Positions 53,031 through 63,393 of a stretch of DNA of 64,000 nt are shown in pieces. The stretch lies in contig DUDB01000061.1 in the NCBI GenBank assembly GCA_012959525.1, positions 47,504 to 111,503 of the forward strand, given 5' to 3'. The stretch comes from Planctomycetota bacterium (GTDB lineage: Bacteria > Planctomycetota > UBA1135 > GCA-002686595). The position numbers and the translations under genes are program-made. The notes under the pieces were generated by a model. That model was given only the letters and a program-made list of their open reading frames with translations, did no database searches and was not told the origin of the DNA. The number at the start of each line of letters is the position of its first letter. The first letter of the stretch is position 1.

Positions 53031-54731
53031 CTAGGCCTTGCGCTTGGCCCGCACAAAGTGAACGACGAGGGCCAAGAGCAAGAATCCACCCATGAGCTGC
53101 GGACCCAAGGCGCCCAAGTTTTTCTTGAGCGTGGCCAAGCTCGCGAAGGTGGCCGTGGATGCACTCAGGATCATCAGCGTGTTCCAGATCACGCGCTTGC
53201 GCCCGCGGGGGCGGTGCTCGCCTAGCAGCCCCTTGCTGTTCATCATCAGGAAGAACGTCCAGTAGGCGATGGGCAAGAGCGCCATTCCAAAGTTGGAGGT
53301 GGGCACCGCCAGCCAGAACTTGGCGTCGCCCTGCCAAATGAAGGGTCCGAAGAAACCCACCACCCCTGCGAACAGGGCTCCTGCTCGGTGGGCCGTACCG
53401 CGCGGCTCCAATCCGAACATCTCGCAGAAGGTGAAGCCGCTGATGAGCATCAAGATGATCACCGTGGAGATAGCCATAGCCAGCACTCCAAGCCCAAACA
53501 CCACCTGGGACACGGTCCGACCTGTCAGGGGTTCAAGCGAGGCCGCCAAGGAGAAGGCATCCCGCTTCTGAAGCATGGCAGCCAGCTGACGGTCAGCTAG
53601 AGGCAGCCTCTGAAGAGTCGCCGCCACCCGAGCTTGGTAGGCTTCCTTTCCAAGGCTGTCCGCCAAGCCCGGAGCAACACTGCTAGCTGCAAACTCCTCG
53701 CTTCCAAGTTCGGCTTCGAGGCGAGCGTCCAGCGTCTTCAAGTAGGACGTGTGCACGGCGGCGGCAGCGGGGTCGTTGACCAGAGCCTCATCAGCCTGAC
53801 CGTGGAATTGACTGGCGGCCACGATGACAACGCAGCTTGTGGCGAGCGCGAATGGGATCAAGAGCGCCGTACCCAGGTCAAAAACGGCTAGGCCCCGGTG
53901 AGCACGGCCCCAACCCTTGCGCAACATGGAGTAGGGCAGGAGAAACGTCATGTTGATTCCTACGGCTGTCGCAGCCGCCGCCACCATCACGTCCTGTTGC
54001 TCACTCACGATGCGCGCCGACCACCATGCTGCCTGCGGGCTCTGCGCAAGGAAGGAGTCGAACACCGGGGCAGGTGAACTCAGGAATGACAGGTCAGGAA
54101 TCAGCCCGCTAGCGATGCTCCCCCAAGGCAAGCTGGCTTGTGAAGTGGCGAGGGTCAGCACCACACCGAAGAAGCTCAAGACCACCAGCGCAACCATCAG
54201 CTTCAGCACGATCTCGAAAATGCGGATTCCGCGGGCACCACTGTCGTAGAACCAAATCACGCTACTGGAGAGGCCCAGGATCAGCGCGCAACTGATGATT
54301 GTGCCGCTGGTTCCTGATAGCGAGGGAATCAGATTCTGTTGAATGGCTGCCGATCCGAGAGCGAACTGCGGCAGGCACCAAACCACGTTGGCTAGCATCA
54401 CAGCGATGATCCAACCCCAACCGAGGACAGGACTCACATGCTCGTTGATCGCGCGGAAGGGCCTCTTGCCCGTGCTCAGCGTCACGTAGCCGATGGCCGC
54501 CAGCATGACGATGCCCAGCAGCATGGCGGTGATCTGCAACCAGAGCAGGTGGAAGCCCGAGAGCACCCCGAGGTAGAGAGCGCTGGCGAGGGAGCCGCCG
54601 CCCAGGGTGATGGCGCTCTGCAACCAACCGGGCCCGGACAACCTCAAAAAGGCCCGCAGGGTGGCCATCGGCCCCTGAGCCTTGGCTTCGGTCAGGATGT
54701 GCTCTTCGGTGCCGGTACGGGTTTCGGTCAT
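53031..54731 (-). CDS. Nramp-family transporter lacking the DPGN metal-binding motif
   Basis: A 566-residue membrane protein with about 11-12 helices. The ATG at 54731 begins MTETRTG; a longer frame exists upstream. Helix 1 reads SGPGWLQSAITLGGGSLASALYLG, in the position of the usual Nramp GPG...DPGN motif. Here Asp and Asn of DPGN are missing (LGGGS), and the MPHN motif of helix 6 appears as GINMTFLLPYSM. This indicates a different substrate or mechanism from Mn/Fe Nramp. A soluble helical insert (about 320-420, with a Glu/Ala-rich stretch) lies between helices, larger than usual. Divergent from the DUF993 gene and convergent with the OYE-like gene. Confidence 0.75.
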   Translation of the reverse strand: MTETRTGTEEHILTEAKAQGPMATLRAFLRLSGPGWLQSAITLGGGSLASALYLGVLSGFHLLWLQITAMLLGIVMLAAIGYVTLSTGKRPFRAINEHVSPVLGWGWIIAVMLANVVWCLPQFALGSAAIQQNLIPSLSGTSGTIISCALILGLSSSVIWFYDSGARGIRIFEIVLKLMVALVVLSFFGVVLTLATSQASLPWGSIASGLIPDLSFLSSPAPVFDSFLAQSPQAAWWSARIVSEQQDVMVAAAATAVGINMTFLLPYSMLRKGWGRAHRGLAVFDLGTALLIPFALATSCVVIVAASQFHGQADEALVNDPAAAAVHTSYLKTLDARLEAELGSEEFAASSVAPGLADSLGKEAYQARVAATLQRLPLADRQLAAMLQKRDAFSLAASLEPLTGRTVSQVVFGLGVLAMAISTVIILMLISGFTFCEMFGLEPRGTAHRAGALFAGVVGFFGPFIWQGDAKFWLAVPTSNFGMALLPIAYWTFFLMMNSKGLLGEHRPRGRKRVIWNTLMILSASTATFASLATLKKNLGALGPQLMGGFLLLALVVHFVRAKRKA

Positions 54732-54828
54732 GTCTTGCTCGTCAGAGTGACTGCTCGGACCGTAAAAGGCGGCGGGCGATGGGGCAAGGGGCAAGAGAGC
54801 GAGGCTGTGACCCATGAGCTAGAATCGG

Positions 54829-56031
54829 GTGGGACACACCTGCGTGAATCTTCACGAACAGCTTCTGCACGCTCTTGAGAGCGACCCCCTCGCAGCACAC
54901 CGCGCTGCCCTGGGCGGTCAAGGCGAAGGGGCGCCCGCTCGCCGTCTATTCGCTGCGGGCCACGTGGTCATGGCGGATTCCTACTCGGGATTACCCCACA
55001 CACCCGACTCGCCGGGCGCGCCCGACGAGATCAAACCTCACGTGGATTGGGAGGCAACGCGCGCCGGACGCGAGTACCTCATGAGTCACGGCATGGGGAT
55101 CGCCGAAGCCATGGACACGGCCCAGCGGTTTGTCTTGGGATGGGATCTCTCCAAGAGACTGATCGAAGAAACTTCCCAGCTTGCACATCCTGCAGGTTTC
55201 ATCGCTGGAGCCAGCGCCGACCACCTGGATCACATCCACTCGGCTGAAGAGTTAGCAGATGGTGTTGTCACACAGGTGAATTTCATCTGTGCAGCTGGAG
55301 GTCTACCCATCCTGCTGCCCATGCCTTGGCTCGTGCAGAATTCGTGCGACGAGGAAACTTTTGTCACGGTCTACGCTCAGATTCTCTCCCAGATAGACGG
55401 TCCGGTCCTGATCCACTGGCTCGGTCAACCATTCCTTGCCGGAATGGAACGGTACTTCCCAGGGAACAGCTTCCGGCGGGTGATGGCCCTCGATCGGTCG
55501 AAGATAGCAGGTGTCAAGCTATCCCTGCTGGACCCGGCCTTTGAGTGTGCCGTGCGCCGTGACTTGATGCCGCACGGACAGGTCGTTCTCACGGGCGACG
55601 ACTTGAACTTCCCGGCGCTCCTAGAAGGTGATTCCCAAGAGGTACTTGGCACTCGTGAGGTGGCAGGCAACGCCCTGACATGCGGCGACTTCAGCCACGG
55701 ACTGCTGGGAATATTGGACGCCGTCGCACGGCCTGCCGCTCTAGCTCTGCGCGCCTTGACTGCTGGTGACCGTGTGCGCTACCGCACCATCATGGAGCCA
55801 TGCGCCGAGCTGGGAACCATGCTCTTCAGTCAACCCACGTGGGGCTATCGGGCTGGTTTGGCACACCTCGCCTGGCTCGCTGGGCGACAGGCGAATGCCA
55901 TGCTGCCCAACCACGAGGAGTCCATCCGGGACGCGAGCTTCAACCAGCGCCTTGCGCTCTTGGCAGCTCGTGCCGGGGTCTTTGACGACCGAGAACGGGT
56001 GGCCGTAGCCTCCTCCAGCGAACCCACCTGA
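54829..56031 (+). CDS. DUF993 family protein (TIM-barrel, dihydrodipicolinate-synthase-like)
   Basis: A 400-residue protein that I place in the DUF993 family, related to the Class I aldolase/dihydrodipicolinate-synthase fold. The N-terminal third includes HVVMADSYSGLPHTPDSPG and GREYLMSHGMGIAEAMDTAQRFVLGWD, which is family-typical. Further signs are FIAGASADHLD, DGPVLIHWLG and a KIAGVKLSLL segment that may carry the catalytic Lys. The family lacks an assigned reaction. Start is GTG. It is followed by the lutABC operon, about 80 bases away, on the same strand; this may be chance. Confidence 0.7.
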   Translation: MGHTCVNLHEQLLHALESDPLAAHRAALGGQGEGAPARRLFAAGHVVMADSYSGLPHTPDSPGAPDEIKPHVDWEATRAGREYLMSHGMGIAEAMDTAQRFVLGWDLSKRLIEETSQLAHPAGFIAGASADHLDHIHSAEELADGVVTQVNFICAAGGLPILLPMPWLVQNSCDEETFVTVYAQILSQIDGPVLIHWLGQPFLAGMERYFPGNSFRRVMALDRSKIAGVKLSLLDPAFECAVRRDLMPHGQVVLTGDDLNFPALLEGDSQEVLGTREVAGNALTCGDFSHGLLGILDAVARPAALALRALTAGDRVRYRTIMEPCAELGTMLFSQPTWGYRAGLAHLAWLAGRQANAMLPNHEESIRDASFNQRLALLAARAGVFDDRERVAVASSSEPT

Positions 56032-56066
56032 CAAAGACCGAGGTCCGTTTGCGAGAGATCGCTATC

Positions 56067-56114
56067 ATGCTCCCCATGAGTACCATGCCCCGCTGCAGTT
56101 TCCTGGCTGCTTGA
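56067..56114 (+). CDS. Possible 15-codon leader peptide overlapping the lutA start
   Basis: A short ORF beginning ATG at 56067 encodes about 15 residues (MLPMSTM..., ending FLAA). It ends TGA at 56112-56114, overlapping the TTG start of lutA (56111) by three bases. Such an arrangement could couple lutA translation to the leader. It may equally be chance, since its Met codons are few and no Shine-Dalgarno is strong. Confidence 0.25.
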   Translation: MLPMSTMPRCSFLAA

Positions 56115-56823
56115 AGGTCTCCCTCTTCGTCTCCTGCTTGGTGGACACCATCGCGCCCCAGATCGGGGTCGCGACGGTGGAGCTGCTGCGTAGGGCGGGA
56201 TGCACCATCGATTTCGATCCGCGCCAAACCTGTTGCGGACAACCGGCCTTCAATTCTGGGCACCGAGCCGAAGCCTGTCGGGTAGCCCAGGGCGTTCTGG
56301 ACGCTCTGGGCTCAGGGGAAGACCCCATTGTGGTGCCCTCGGGGTCGTGCGCGGCGATGCTCCTGCGCATGCCCAGTCTGTTCGAAGAGGGCGAAGACCA
56401 CGAACGTGCGCGCTCCATCGCAGCGCGCACCCGCGAGCTGAGTCAGTTTCTGGTGCAGGACCTGAAGGTGACCGACCTGGGGGCACGCTGGCCCGGGAGA
56501 GTCACCTGGCATGATGCCTGCCACACCCTGCGCGAGTTGGACATCCACTCCGAACCCCGCCAACTCCTCTCCGAGGTACGCGAGCTGGAACAGGTAGAGG
56601 CCATCGGCTGCGACACCTGCTGCGGCTTTGGTGGCACCTTCGCGGTGAAGCACTCGGAGGTATCGCTGGCCATGGCGGATTGGAAAATCCGGCACATCGA
56701 AGAGGCGGGTGTCACGGCCGTGGTCTCCTCGGACGTGTCCTGCCTCCTGCAGTTGGGCGGACGACTGAAAGATATGGGGTCCAAGGTGCAGGCACTGCAT
56801 CTGGCCGAGGTGCTGAATACGCG

Positions 56824-56827
<4 letters not shown>
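56111..56827 (+). CDS. lutA: LutA-type (Fe-S)-binding protein, lactate utilisation
   Basis: A 238-residue protein with two CCG domains: TCCGQPAFNSGH (about 37-48) and GCDTCCGFGGTFAVKHSEVS (about 157-176). LutA-type subunits of the L-lactate oxidation complex bind FeS clusters through these motifs and pass electrons from lactate to the respiratory chain. The start is an unusual TTG at 56111, preceded by a short overlapping leader ORF. It overlaps lutB by four bases (ATGA) and so begins a tight three-gene operon, the usual lutABC order. Confidence 0.88.
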
Positions 56828-58280
<1,453 letters not shown>

Positions 58281-58284
<4 letters not shown>

Positions 58285-58931
58285 GTACGAGCCATCACAA
58301 GCTGCTCGAACGGATTCGGCACCGCTTAGGAGGCACCCAGGCACCTGAGCTGCCCCCGGTTCTACACACCACCCCCCATGCACAGGGAGTGGAGACCTTC
58401 TGCGCAGCCCTTGAGTCCGTGGCGGGGCAAGCCCACCGAGTGACCTGCGGCAAGGACGGGCTCCTGGTCTTGCGCGGACTCATTGCGGAACGTGGCTGGA
58501 ACTCGTTGGCATGCTCGGACTCGGAGTTCCTCCGGGGATGGTGCGAACAGTTGGGTCCCACGTGCCGCGCGGATCATGCGGACAACCCCATCCCAAGAGG
58601 GGAGCTTCTGAAGATGGATGCGGGCCTGTGTACGGCCCAGTTAGGTATCGCGGACACGGGGAGCCTGGCCCTTTGCTCGGAAACCGAGCGGCACCGCCTG
58701 GTTTCGCTCGTCCCACCAGCCAGCGTCATCGTTCTGTTCGAGCGGGATCTGGTGCCTGACTTCGCGGCCGCCTTGCAGCGCTTTGGAGAGGAGGGCCTAC
58801 CGACCACCTTGTCGTTCATCACCGGCCCCTCGCGGACGGCAGACATCGAATTGACTTTGACCGTCGGTGTCCACGGACCGGGGAGCGTAGACGTCATTCT
58901 GATCGAAGAGGTCGATAGCCCCAGTGAATAG
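58281..58931 (+). CDS. lutC: LutC-type protein, lactate utilisation
   Basis: A 216-residue protein of the LutC/YkgG family. Recognisable segments are a GIADTGSLALCSETERHRLVS stretch (given in part) and SLVPPASVIVLFERDLVPDF, with the LSFITGPSRTADIELTLTVG ending characteristic of the family. It completes the lutABC operon and is needed for lactate oxidation although it has no FeS cluster motifs. The start overlaps lutB by four bases. A convergent MFS gene ends eight bases later. Confidence 0.9.
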
Positions 58932-58938
58932 TCGCCAA

Positions 58939-60231
58939 TCACACCTGGATCGGTGACGGACCGTCGGCGCCCTCACTCTCCTCCCAATTGCAGTCCACCT
59001 GCCGCCTCAATCGGCGGTTGAACGTGAAGAGCAGCACGGCAAAGAGGCCGCTGTAGGCACCCAACGCTGTTGGATAGCCGTACCCCTCGATTAACCAACC
59101 CAGGAGCGGGCCAAGGACGAAGAAAGACAAGCGCACGCCCAGGCTTGAGATGGAGTTCGCCGTGGCTCTCCACTCAGCGGGAACGCGGGTATTCAAGGCG
59201 TCCTTGATCACGACCTGGGTCAGACCGCGGCCGATCTGGAAGAGAATGCCCAAGGTCACCCCAAACACGACCCAGATGCTCGCCCCACCTGAACTGCCGA
59301 AAGCACTTGAGCAGAGCGCCATGCCACCAAAACCCAGGACAGGCAAGAGTCCCACGCAGGCCACGACCCTCTTGAAACCCAACCGCTCTTCTACCCTGTG
59401 CGCGATGCGGCCCACGAAGGCCACGGTCAGGTTGTAACCCGCCCACAAGAGGCCGAAGTGAGCCAAGTTGATCTCAAGTGAACGCCAGTAGTCCTGGAAA
59501 GCCCATACGGCTATCAAGGTCCCCAGTCCGTAAATGATCAAGTTGATCATGACCAAGCGCAGCAGCATGGACTCGCGGAACACGCCGTTCCATATCAGGC
59601 GCGCGTTTTGCAAATGGGTGCGCTGGTCCAGGGTAGGGCGCGGGACGTCGACAAGAGTCAAGGTGACCAGGAAGGGAATCCACCCCACCACAGCGTTGAG
59701 ATACACGACCTGCTCCAGCGCGAAGTTTCCCAGGGATGCACCGAGCAGGCCCGCCGTCAGAAGGGCGGCAGCCGTCTCCCCGCTCTGCATCCACATCAGA
59801 CGGCGACCCAGAAGACGCCGCTTGCCCCCCCCGTCCCCCAACGCCTCCAGGGAATCGTAGAGCAGAGCCACGTCCGTGCCCGAGTAGAAACACACGCCGA
59901 CCGCTGCAAGCAACTCGAACACCACGAAGCCGGTGAAGCTGCTGGCCCAGAACAGGGTTGTGGCCGCGAGTCCGTGTAGGAGGCCCGCCAAGATGAGGCA
60001 CCTGCGCCGTCCGAGCAGGTCGGAGATGTACCCCGACGGCACCTCCAGCAGCACGATCGTGATGGCAAAGATCGCCTGCAATTGAAAGACGCGGTCCATG
60101 CCAAGCTCGTGAGAGCCCAAGTAGGGCACGATCACGGGCATCACCAACATGAACATCCACGTGAAGCTCAGAGCTTGAATGCGAGCTACGTTGGCTCGCA
60201 AGCGCAACTGGGTGGGAGCGGCATGGACCAT
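58939..60231 (-). CDS. Major facilitator superfamily transporter
   Basis: A 430-residue membrane protein with about 12 hydrophobic helices. The MFS loop 2-3 motif appears as GYISDLLGRRRCLILAG, close to the consensus GxxxDRxGRR. The N-terminus (LSFTWMFMLVMPVIVPYL) and the FYSGTDVALLYDSLEALGDGG loop resemble multidrug or unknown-substrate MFS members. The ATG at 60231 was chosen; another ATG at 60261 is only one base from the opposite-strand start (CATG), so it is less likely. Substrate unknown. It is divergent from the PLP-enzyme gene. Confidence 0.85.
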   Translation of the reverse strand: MVHAAPTQLRLRANVARIQALSFTWMFMLVMPVIVPYLGSHELGMDRVFQLQAIFAITIVLLEVPSGYISDLLGRRRCLILAGLLHGLAATTLFWASSFTGFVVFELLAAVGVCFYSGTDVALLYDSLEALGDGGGKRRLLGRRLMWMQSGETAAALLTAGLLGASLGNFALEQVVYLNAVVGWIPFLVTLTLVDVPRPTLDQRTHLQNARLIWNGVFRESMLLRLVMINLIIYGLGTLIAVWAFQDYWRSLEINLAHFGLLWAGYNLTVAFVGRIAHRVEERLGFKRVVACVGLLPVLGFGGMALCSSAFGSSGGASIWVVFGVTLGILFQIGRGLTQVVIKDALNTRVPAEWRATANSISSLGVRLSFFVLGPLLGWLIEGYGYPTALGAYSGLFAVLLFTFNRRLRRQVDCNWEESEGADGPSPIQV

Positions 60232-60259
60232 TCGGCCCGGGAGGATACCATCCACACCC

Positions 60260-61414
60260 ATGGCGCCCTTCGCACACCTCGACCGTTCCGACTACGCACT
60301 GGCACCCGAGCTCCAGGCTCAGCTGCTGAGTCCCTCCCTGGTGGTGTTCCTCGATCAGGTCCGGGCGAACATCCGGCGTGTGATCGAGTGCGCGGGTGGG
60401 AAGCCGGACCGTTGGCGCGTGCACCTCAAGACGACCAAGATCCCTGCCGTCTGGGATGAACTCTTGAGCGCGGGAGTGCGCCACTTCAAGTGTGCCACGG
60501 TCCGCGAGGCCGCCGAGCTACTTGCCCTGCTCGACGAGCGCGGGATCACCGGAGACGTACTTCTCGCCTACCCCCTCGTCGGCCCAGGCCTCGAATATCT
60601 GGGCCGGCTCGCCGTTGCCCATGGGTCGCAGCGGGTCTCGGTCTTGTGCGAGGATGAAGAGCGGATCGGGTCCATCCCCACCGAATTGGAGATCTTCATC
60701 GACCTGAACTCTGGCATGGATCGCACGGGAGTCCCTGTCGCCGATCGAGAGACGATCCTGGCCTGCGCCCGGGCCGCCCAGGGACGACTAGCTGGGCTGC
60801 ACCACTATGACGGACACCTGCACGACGCCGACCTGGACCTGCGCAGGCAGGAGATCTTTGAGGGCTATGACCGGCTCGTAGCGTTGGTGGGCTATCTGAA
60901 GACGCAGGGCGTCGAGGTGGATGAGGTCATCACGGCGGGGACCCCTGCATTCCTCTCCGCCCTGGAATACGCGCCACTGCGGGAGTTGGAGGGAGCGCGA
61001 CACCGAGTCTCGCCCGGCACGGTGGTGTTCCATGACGCCCGCTCGCAGGTCGAGAATCCCGGCTTGGGCCTGGCTCCCGCTGCCTTCGTGTTCAGCCGGG
61101 TAGTCAGCCAGCCCTGCCGAGGACAGATCACTCTGGACGCGGGTTCCAAGGCCTTGGCGGCAGAAGCGGGCGACCCCGCGGCCCACGCTCTCGGCCATCC
61201 CGAGTGGACAGCCTTGAGCCCCAGTGAAGAGCACCTGCCCGTTGATTTGGGAAACGGGCCGGCCCCCGAACGGGGCAGCACCTGCCTCCTGATCCCCCGT
61301 CACGTCTGTCCAACCGTCAATCTGGCCGAACAGGCGCTCTTGGTAGAGAGCGACGGCTCCCATTCAGTCGTTCGGGTCAGCGCCCGCGCCCACGACCTGT
61401 TCGCGCCCGGCTAG
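60260..61414 (+). CDS. D-threonine aldolase-like PLP enzyme (fold type III)
   Basis: A 384-residue cytoplasmic protein related to D-threonine aldolase and D-serine dehydratase. The PLP-binding lysine lies in RVHLKTTK (about Lys57). The metal-binding HxC motif of the C-terminal domain is visible in PRHVCPTVNLAEQ, and VSPGTVVFHDA and LDAGSKAL are family-typical. It cleaves D-3-hydroxyamino acids to glycine and an aldehyde, or deaminates D-serine; which one is unclear. The frame continues upstream of the ATG at 60260, but the conserved domain starts here. It ends with the CTAG shared by the convergent BrkB gene. Confidence 0.83.
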   Translation: MAPFAHLDRSDYALAPELQAQLLSPSLVVFLDQVRANIRRVIECAGGKPDRWRVHLKTTKIPAVWDELLSAGVRHFKCATVREAAELLALLDERGITGDVLLAYPLVGPGLEYLGRLAVAHGSQRVSVLCEDEERIGSIPTELEIFIDLNSGMDRTGVPVADRETILACARAAQGRLAGLHHYDGHLHDADLDLRRQEIFEGYDRLVALVGYLKTQGVEVDEVITAGTPAFLSALEYAPLRELEGARHRVSPGTVVFHDARSQVENPGLGLAPAAFVFSRVVSQPCRGQITLDAGSKALAAEAGDPAAHALGHPEWTALSPSEEHLPVDLGNGPAPERGSTCLLIPRHVCPTVNLAEQALLVESDGSHSVVRVSARAHDLFAPG

Positions 61415-62883
61415 ATGAGAGCGGACTGACCCTCGCCCTCGGTTTGGGCAAGGCGCTCCGTGTCAGCCTCAAGGCAAGCCTCTGCCAGTTGACGGAGACT
61501 CTTGTTGCTAGCGACACCGATCCGTTCGGTGCGATAGGCGTGCAACCAACGGTCCGCCTCACGGTCCACAGAGGCGCGCACGGGCAGGTCCAGGTCGTCG
61601 CCACCGCTCAGGGAATCGAGAATGTCCTGCAATCGGATGTGGGACAGATCGCGAGCGGGGACAACTTCGGGCGAGGCCCCATCGGGATCTTCACCCAAGG
61701 TGACCAGGCCTCCATCCCGCATGCGCTCAAGGGCGTCATCCACGGAGCGCTCGGGCACGCCCAGCTCCTCCGCCAGAGTCCTCACCCGCAGGGGCGCATG
61801 TCCTGATAGGAACGCAACGGCCATGCGACCCATCACCCGTACGGCCACGGCCTCCAAGTAGGCGGGATCTTGGTTGCGAGCGCGCATCACCTGGCGGAAG
61901 GCGGGTTCGCCTTGATGAGCACAGGCCACCTCTGCACCAAGCAGGACCGTAGTCCACGATAGGTACAGCCAGAACATGAATATCGGCAGGGCCGCGAAAG
62001 TGGAGTAGATGGCGTTGTAATTCGCCACACCCACCTGGAAACGCAGGTGCAGGACCTGGGCCAGCTGCCAGAGCGCGCCGCCAACCAAGCCCCCCAGAAT
62101 CGCAGAGCTGGTGCGAACCCGCGTGTTGGGCATGAACATGTACACGAAGGTGAAACCTATCCACACGGCAACAAAGGGTCCGAAACGCGCGTAGTAGGTC
62201 AAGAGCAAGTCCAAACCCAACGTGCGCGAGGCATAGTCCAGGATCGACTGGCTCTGCAGAGACGTGGTCACCGCAGTGGCCGTAGTCAGCAAGATCGGCA
62301 CGACGACGATGATTGAGAGGTAGTCGCTCAGCTTGCGCAGGATTGAGCGCGACTTGTGCACCCCCCAGATCTCATTGAACGTGCCCTCTATGGATCCGAG
62401 CAACTTGACCACCGTATACACGAGGACGGCAAGACCAAACGTACCCAAGCTGCTGACCCGCGTGTCTTGCACCAGCACCAGGACTTGCTCAAGAGCGTCC
62501 CGTACTTCCGATCCACCGGCGACAGCGTTCGCTCCGCCGACTCCTGCCCCCAAATGCTGGTCGAGCAGTGGGCGGATGACGTCGTTGAGAAGGGAGTCGT
62601 AGGCGCCCAAGCCCTTGGCCACCGCAAAGACAAAGGCCATGAGCGGCACGATCGACAGCCCCGTCATGAAAGTCAGGGCCGAAGCGCGCAGCAGGCATCG
62701 GTCCAGGTGGAAGCCGCGAATGGTCAGGTACACGACCCGTAGCCCCTTGTACCCCAAGGCGCGCAGGGTCGGCAGCGAGCCCAGCTCCTTGTGCCACAGA
62801 TCCTCGCCCAGGAAAGCACCCATGGCCTCCCAGCGCCTGCCGAACCAGGTGGTCGTCTGCGGATTACGAGGGGCAGGGTTCAT
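61411..62883 (-). CDS. YihY/BrkB-family inner-membrane protein
   Basis: A 490-residue protein with a six-helix core. The N-terminal part carries LRASALTFMTGLSIVPLMAFVFAVAKGLGAYD, a strong match to the YihY/BrkB family, and IEGTFNEIWGVHKSRSILRKLSDYLSI, another family segment. GALWQLAQVLHLRFQVGV and YNAIYSTFAALPIFMFWLYLSW complete the family core. The C-terminal 130 residues are cytoplasmic with a winged-helix-like stretch (LAEELGVPERSVDDALERM). Role unknown. It overlaps the upstream small membrane protein by four bases (ATGA), so they are cotranscribed. It shares its CTAG stop with the convergent PLP enzyme gene. Confidence 0.85.
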   Translation of the reverse strand: MNPAPRNPQTTTWFGRRWEAMGAFLGEDLWHKELGSLPTLRALGYKGLRVVYLTIRGFHLDRCLLRASALTFMTGLSIVPLMAFVFAVAKGLGAYDSLLNDVIRPLLDQHLGAGVGGANAVAGGSEVRDALEQVLVLVQDTRVSSLGTFGLAVLVYTVVKLLGSIEGTFNEIWGVHKSRSILRKLSDYLSIIVVVPILLTTATAVTTSLQSQSILDYASRTLGLDLLLTYYARFGPFVAVWIGFTFVYMFMPNTRVRTSSAILGGLVGGALWQLAQVLHLRFQVGVANYNAIYSTFAALPIFMFWLYLSWTTVLLGAEVACAHQGEPAFRQVMRARNQDPAYLEAVAVRVMGRMAVAFLSGHAPLRVRTLAEELGVPERSVDDALERMRDGGLVTLGEDPDGASPEVVPARDLSHIRLQDILDSLSGGDDLDLPVRASVDREADRWLHAYRTERIGVASNKSLRQLAEACLEADTERLAQTEGEGQSALI

Positions 62884-63326
62884 GGTGCTGGATCTTGCTT
62901 GTCCTGTCCGGGGGCTTCTTCAACCAGCAGGGGATCCCTCCCGGCACGGCGGCGAACCCAATTCAGGACCGCATGTACCCGCCTCATCCGTATCAGGGCC
63001 AGTTCTGCGGGCCGCTTTCCCGGAAAATCCACCAGCATCGCGCCCACGAGGATAGCCAGGAGGCCCTGCCCGGGAAGCACCAACATGGCGACTCCCGCCA
63101 GGACGAGGATAATCCCCAGGACGTTCTTGGTCAGGGTCAGCGAGACTCGCAGCACCGGGTGGGCATCGGCCCAGGGCAGACGGGGTGGATGGGGGCCGAG
63201 GAAGTAGTCCGCTGGAATACGCACTATGGCCCGGGGGACCGCTATCAGCCCCAGAATGGAGATCACCAGCGATACGAGCACAACCGTGTCCACCAGATCG
63301 CGATTGAGTTCGGGCCAGAAAGGCAT
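62880..63326 (-). CDS. Small membrane protein, PGPGW-like
   Basis: A 148-residue protein with two or three hydrophobic segments: a long N-terminal one (about 10-35) and a pair near 65-95. The pair contains GVAMLVLPGQGLLAILVGAML, resembling the PGPGW family of putative transmembrane proteins, followed by FPGKRPAE. Function unknown. Its last codons overlap the start of the BrkB-like gene (ATGA), suggesting a two-gene unit in which the small protein is made first. Confidence 0.65.
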   Translation of the reverse strand: MPFWPELNRDLVDTVVLVSLVISILGLIAVPRAIVRIPADYFLGPHPPRLPWADAHPVLRVSLTLTKNVLGIILVLAGVAMLVLPGQGLLAILVGAMLVDFPGKRPAELALIRMRRVHAVLNWVRRRAGRDPLLVEEAPGQDKQDPAP

Positions 63327-63393
63327 GGTCTTTGGGGTGCTCGAAAGGGAATCACTCCCGAATCGGGAAGCTCGCGCCTACCATGATAGGACA

